6,790 nucleotides of DNA, taken from positions 1 to 6,790 of the forward strand of contig JAGGSM010000101.1 in the NCBI GenBank assembly GCA_021159105.1. The letters are read 5' to 3'. The notes under the pieces are model-generated. The model did no database searches, was not told the DNA's origin, and saw only the letters and a program-made list of their open reading frames with translations. This DNA comes from Candidatus Bipolaricaulota bacterium (lineage in GTDB: Bacteria; Bipolaricaulota; Bipolaricaulia; UBA7950; UBA9294). Shown in pieces: positions 5,819-6,790 of this stretch (the stretch's first letter is position 1; each line of letters opens with the position of its first letter). The position numbers and the translations under genes were made by a program.

Positions 5819-5892
5819 AGCTAATTCTGCCCTCGCGACCTAGCGGATACACGAGCTCTTGAAGCTAACCGTTGAACTTACGGTGCCTGCCT

Positions 5893-6357
5893 CTATCTTC
5901 GATCGATGAGATCGTCCAGCAGGACGATCTCGATCCCTTCCTCGACCTGTTTGAGCTGGGTGTCGTTGGTGATGAATCCGCTCGCCCCGCCTTGTAGCAC
6001 TGCTGCTAGCTGCAGCGCATCCGGTGGCCTGATCCCGTATTTCGCCCGCAGGTCGGAGGCGATATCCGCAGTCTCTTTGTCTATGTCTGCGATGATCAGG
6101 TTCGGGTATGTCAGCAGCAGATCCTGGTAATCACGCGCTGCCATCACCTTCCCGGATCGCTTCGGATGAACGAGAATCTCCATCAGCGTGATCACCGACG
6201 TTACCCCGACAATCTTCCCCGACTCCAACGCCTCGAATAGCGGGCGGACGAGCAGCGAGTAGGTGGGATGATCCTCCAGGTAGTAGATGAAGACCATCGT
6301 GTCAATCCCGACGCTTTTCTGCCGAGCAAGGAATCCAGTCAGGTCCTTTCTGCCCAA
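5893..6357 (-). CDS. vapC: PIN-domain ribonuclease toxin (VapC-like)
   Basis: A 154-residue PIN-domain protein, the expected size for a type II toxin that cleaves RNA with Mg or Mn. The acidic active-site residues are all visible: Asp19 in GIDTMVFIYYLE, Glu60 in LMEILVHP, Asp113 in RPPDALQLAAV and Asp132 in GFITNDTQL. The sequence is intact and the enzyme should be active. The start is a TTG at 6357, the only suitable initiation codon before the first catalytic Asp. AAAGGAGG at 6375-6368 lies 10 nt upstream, inside the antitoxin gene. The gene overlaps the antitoxin gene by 19 nt, which couples their translation. The antitoxin should neutralise it by direct binding. The RNA target cannot be read from sequence; many VapC toxins cut tRNA or the sarcin-ricin loop of 23S rRNA. 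Confidence 0.9.
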   Translation of the reverse strand: MGRKDLTGFLARQKSVGIDTMVFIYYLEDHPTYSLLVRPLFEALESGKIVGVTSVITLMEILVHPKRSGKVMAARDYQDLLLTYPNLIIADIDKETADIASDLRAKYGIRPPDALQLAAVLQGGASGFITNDTQLKQVEEGIEIVLLDDLIDRR

Positions 6358-6581
6358 GAGTTCCGTTCCTCCTTTAGGTAGTCGGTGGGCTCTATCCCCT
6401 GCCAGATCTCCTTGTGTAGGCCACGCATGTGGTCGGCATAGCTGCGCGGCTGCAGGCGCAACACTGCCCTGTTGCCTTCGACGCTAATCAGGAGCCTATC
6501 TCCCGGTTGCAGCCCGAGCTTCTCTCTTACTTGTTTGGGGACGACTATCTGATACTTCTCGCTTACCTTCGCCGTCTGCAT
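6339..6581 (-). CDS. vapB: AbrB/MazE-fold antitoxin (VapB-like)
   Basis: An 80-residue antitoxin. Residues 1-45 form a SpoVT-AbrB DNA-binding domain with the family signature KVSEKYQIVVPKQVREKLGL followed by QPGDRLLISVEG. The C-terminal tail, with EIWQGIEPTDYLKEERNSW near 58-76, resembles VapB segments that wrap over the PIN toxin and block its active site. The ATG at 6581 is preceded by GGGAG with 9 nt spacing, a modest ribosome site. It is the first gene of the pair, upstream of and overlapping the toxin gene, the usual order for this class. By analogy the antitoxin and the complex repress their own promoter. The 80-residue length is typical. Confidence 0.9.
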   Translation of the reverse strand: MQTAKVSEKYQIVVPKQVREKLGLQPGDRLLISVEGNRAVLRLQPRSYADHMRGLHKEIWQGIEPTDYLKEERNSWAERT

Positions 6582-6628
6582 TGTAGCACGCTCCCGCTAA
6601 TCCTTTACGTTGCTCTTTTCTGTTTGGT

Positions 6629-6656
6629 ATTATAGCAGATTACAAAGCAAAATAAA
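6629..6656 (-). promoter_or_regulatory. Extended -10 promoter of the toxin-antitoxin operon
   Basis: The minus strand carries a perfect TATAAT (6634-6629) preceded directly by TGC, an extended -10 motif. The -35 region is poor: TTTATT at 6656-6651 with a 16-nt spacer, or CTTTAT with 17. The start would be near 6622, about 40 nt before the antitoxin ATG. I could not find a clear palindromic operator for the AbrB-type antitoxin. Confidence 0.6.
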
Positions 6657-6790
6657 GTTCCGCTAGTCTTGCACAAACGACCGATAGTGTTGGATGAGTA
6701 CGAGGGAGTATTAGTAACTGTCACTGTGTCATGAAGTGGAATGAGTACTATGGAGCCTAGGGGGCTGAATGTAGAACGCGTTCGTGCGTT

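Noticed and set aside
5868..5884. Inverted repeat ACCGT-N7-ACGGT just after the toxin gene
   Set aside because: The 5-bp stem is short and no T-run follows on the minus strand, so it does not qualify as a terminator.
6608..6790. Minus-strand frame open from the right edge for about 60 codons
   Set aside because: It contains the toxin-antitoxin promoter, has no family motif and shows poor coding composition. A frame this long is expected by chance here.

Overview
The window looks like chromosomal DNA from an uncultured bacterium of moderately high GC. Shine-Dalgarno sequences are strong (AAGGAGG type), some starts are GTG or TTG, and three exported proteins sit close together. I cannot fix the phylum from sequence alone. 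A TatT-family lipoprotein is compatible with spirochaetes, deltaproteobacteria and several candidate phyla. The tRNA has no encoded CCA, so the host must add it enzymatically.

Layout from left to right. (1) At the left edge, on the minus strand, lies the first 45 codons of a pRiA4b ORF-3-like protein. (2) A gap of about 320 bp holds at most a doubtful 49-codon ORF. (3) On the minus strand is a secreted protein of 304 residues. It has a staphylococcal-nuclease-like domain whose catalytic positions all appear replaced, then a Ser/Thr/Ala linker, five consecutive cysteines, and an Ig-like C-terminal domain. (4) A divergent intergenic region of about 400 bp carries candidate promoters on both sides. 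(5) On the plus strand is a TatT-like TRAP-associated lipoprotein. (6) Converging on it, with stop codons sharing one CTAG, is a minus-strand pair: a lipoprotein with a predicted beta-propeller, followed directly (TAG then ATG) by a PAPS-type sulfotransferase. Its promoter candidate has a perfect GC-rich palindrome between the -35 and -10 boxes. (7) An intergenic region leads to a minus-strand tRNA-Ala(GGC) with some non-canonical pairs. (8) At the right, on the minus strand, is an AbrB-type antitoxin / PIN toxin (VapBC-like) operon behind an extended -10 promoter with a perfect TATAAT.

How the genes may work together. The toxin and antitoxin form a standard self-regulating module. The propeller lipoprotein and sulfotransferase are almost certainly co-transcribed and probably translationally coupled, so they may serve one envelope-related process; the substrate cannot be read from the sequence. 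The TatT-like protein has no TRAP partner genes in view. The degenerate SNase-like protein is the most unusual architecture here and is more likely a binding or structural surface protein than a nuclease.
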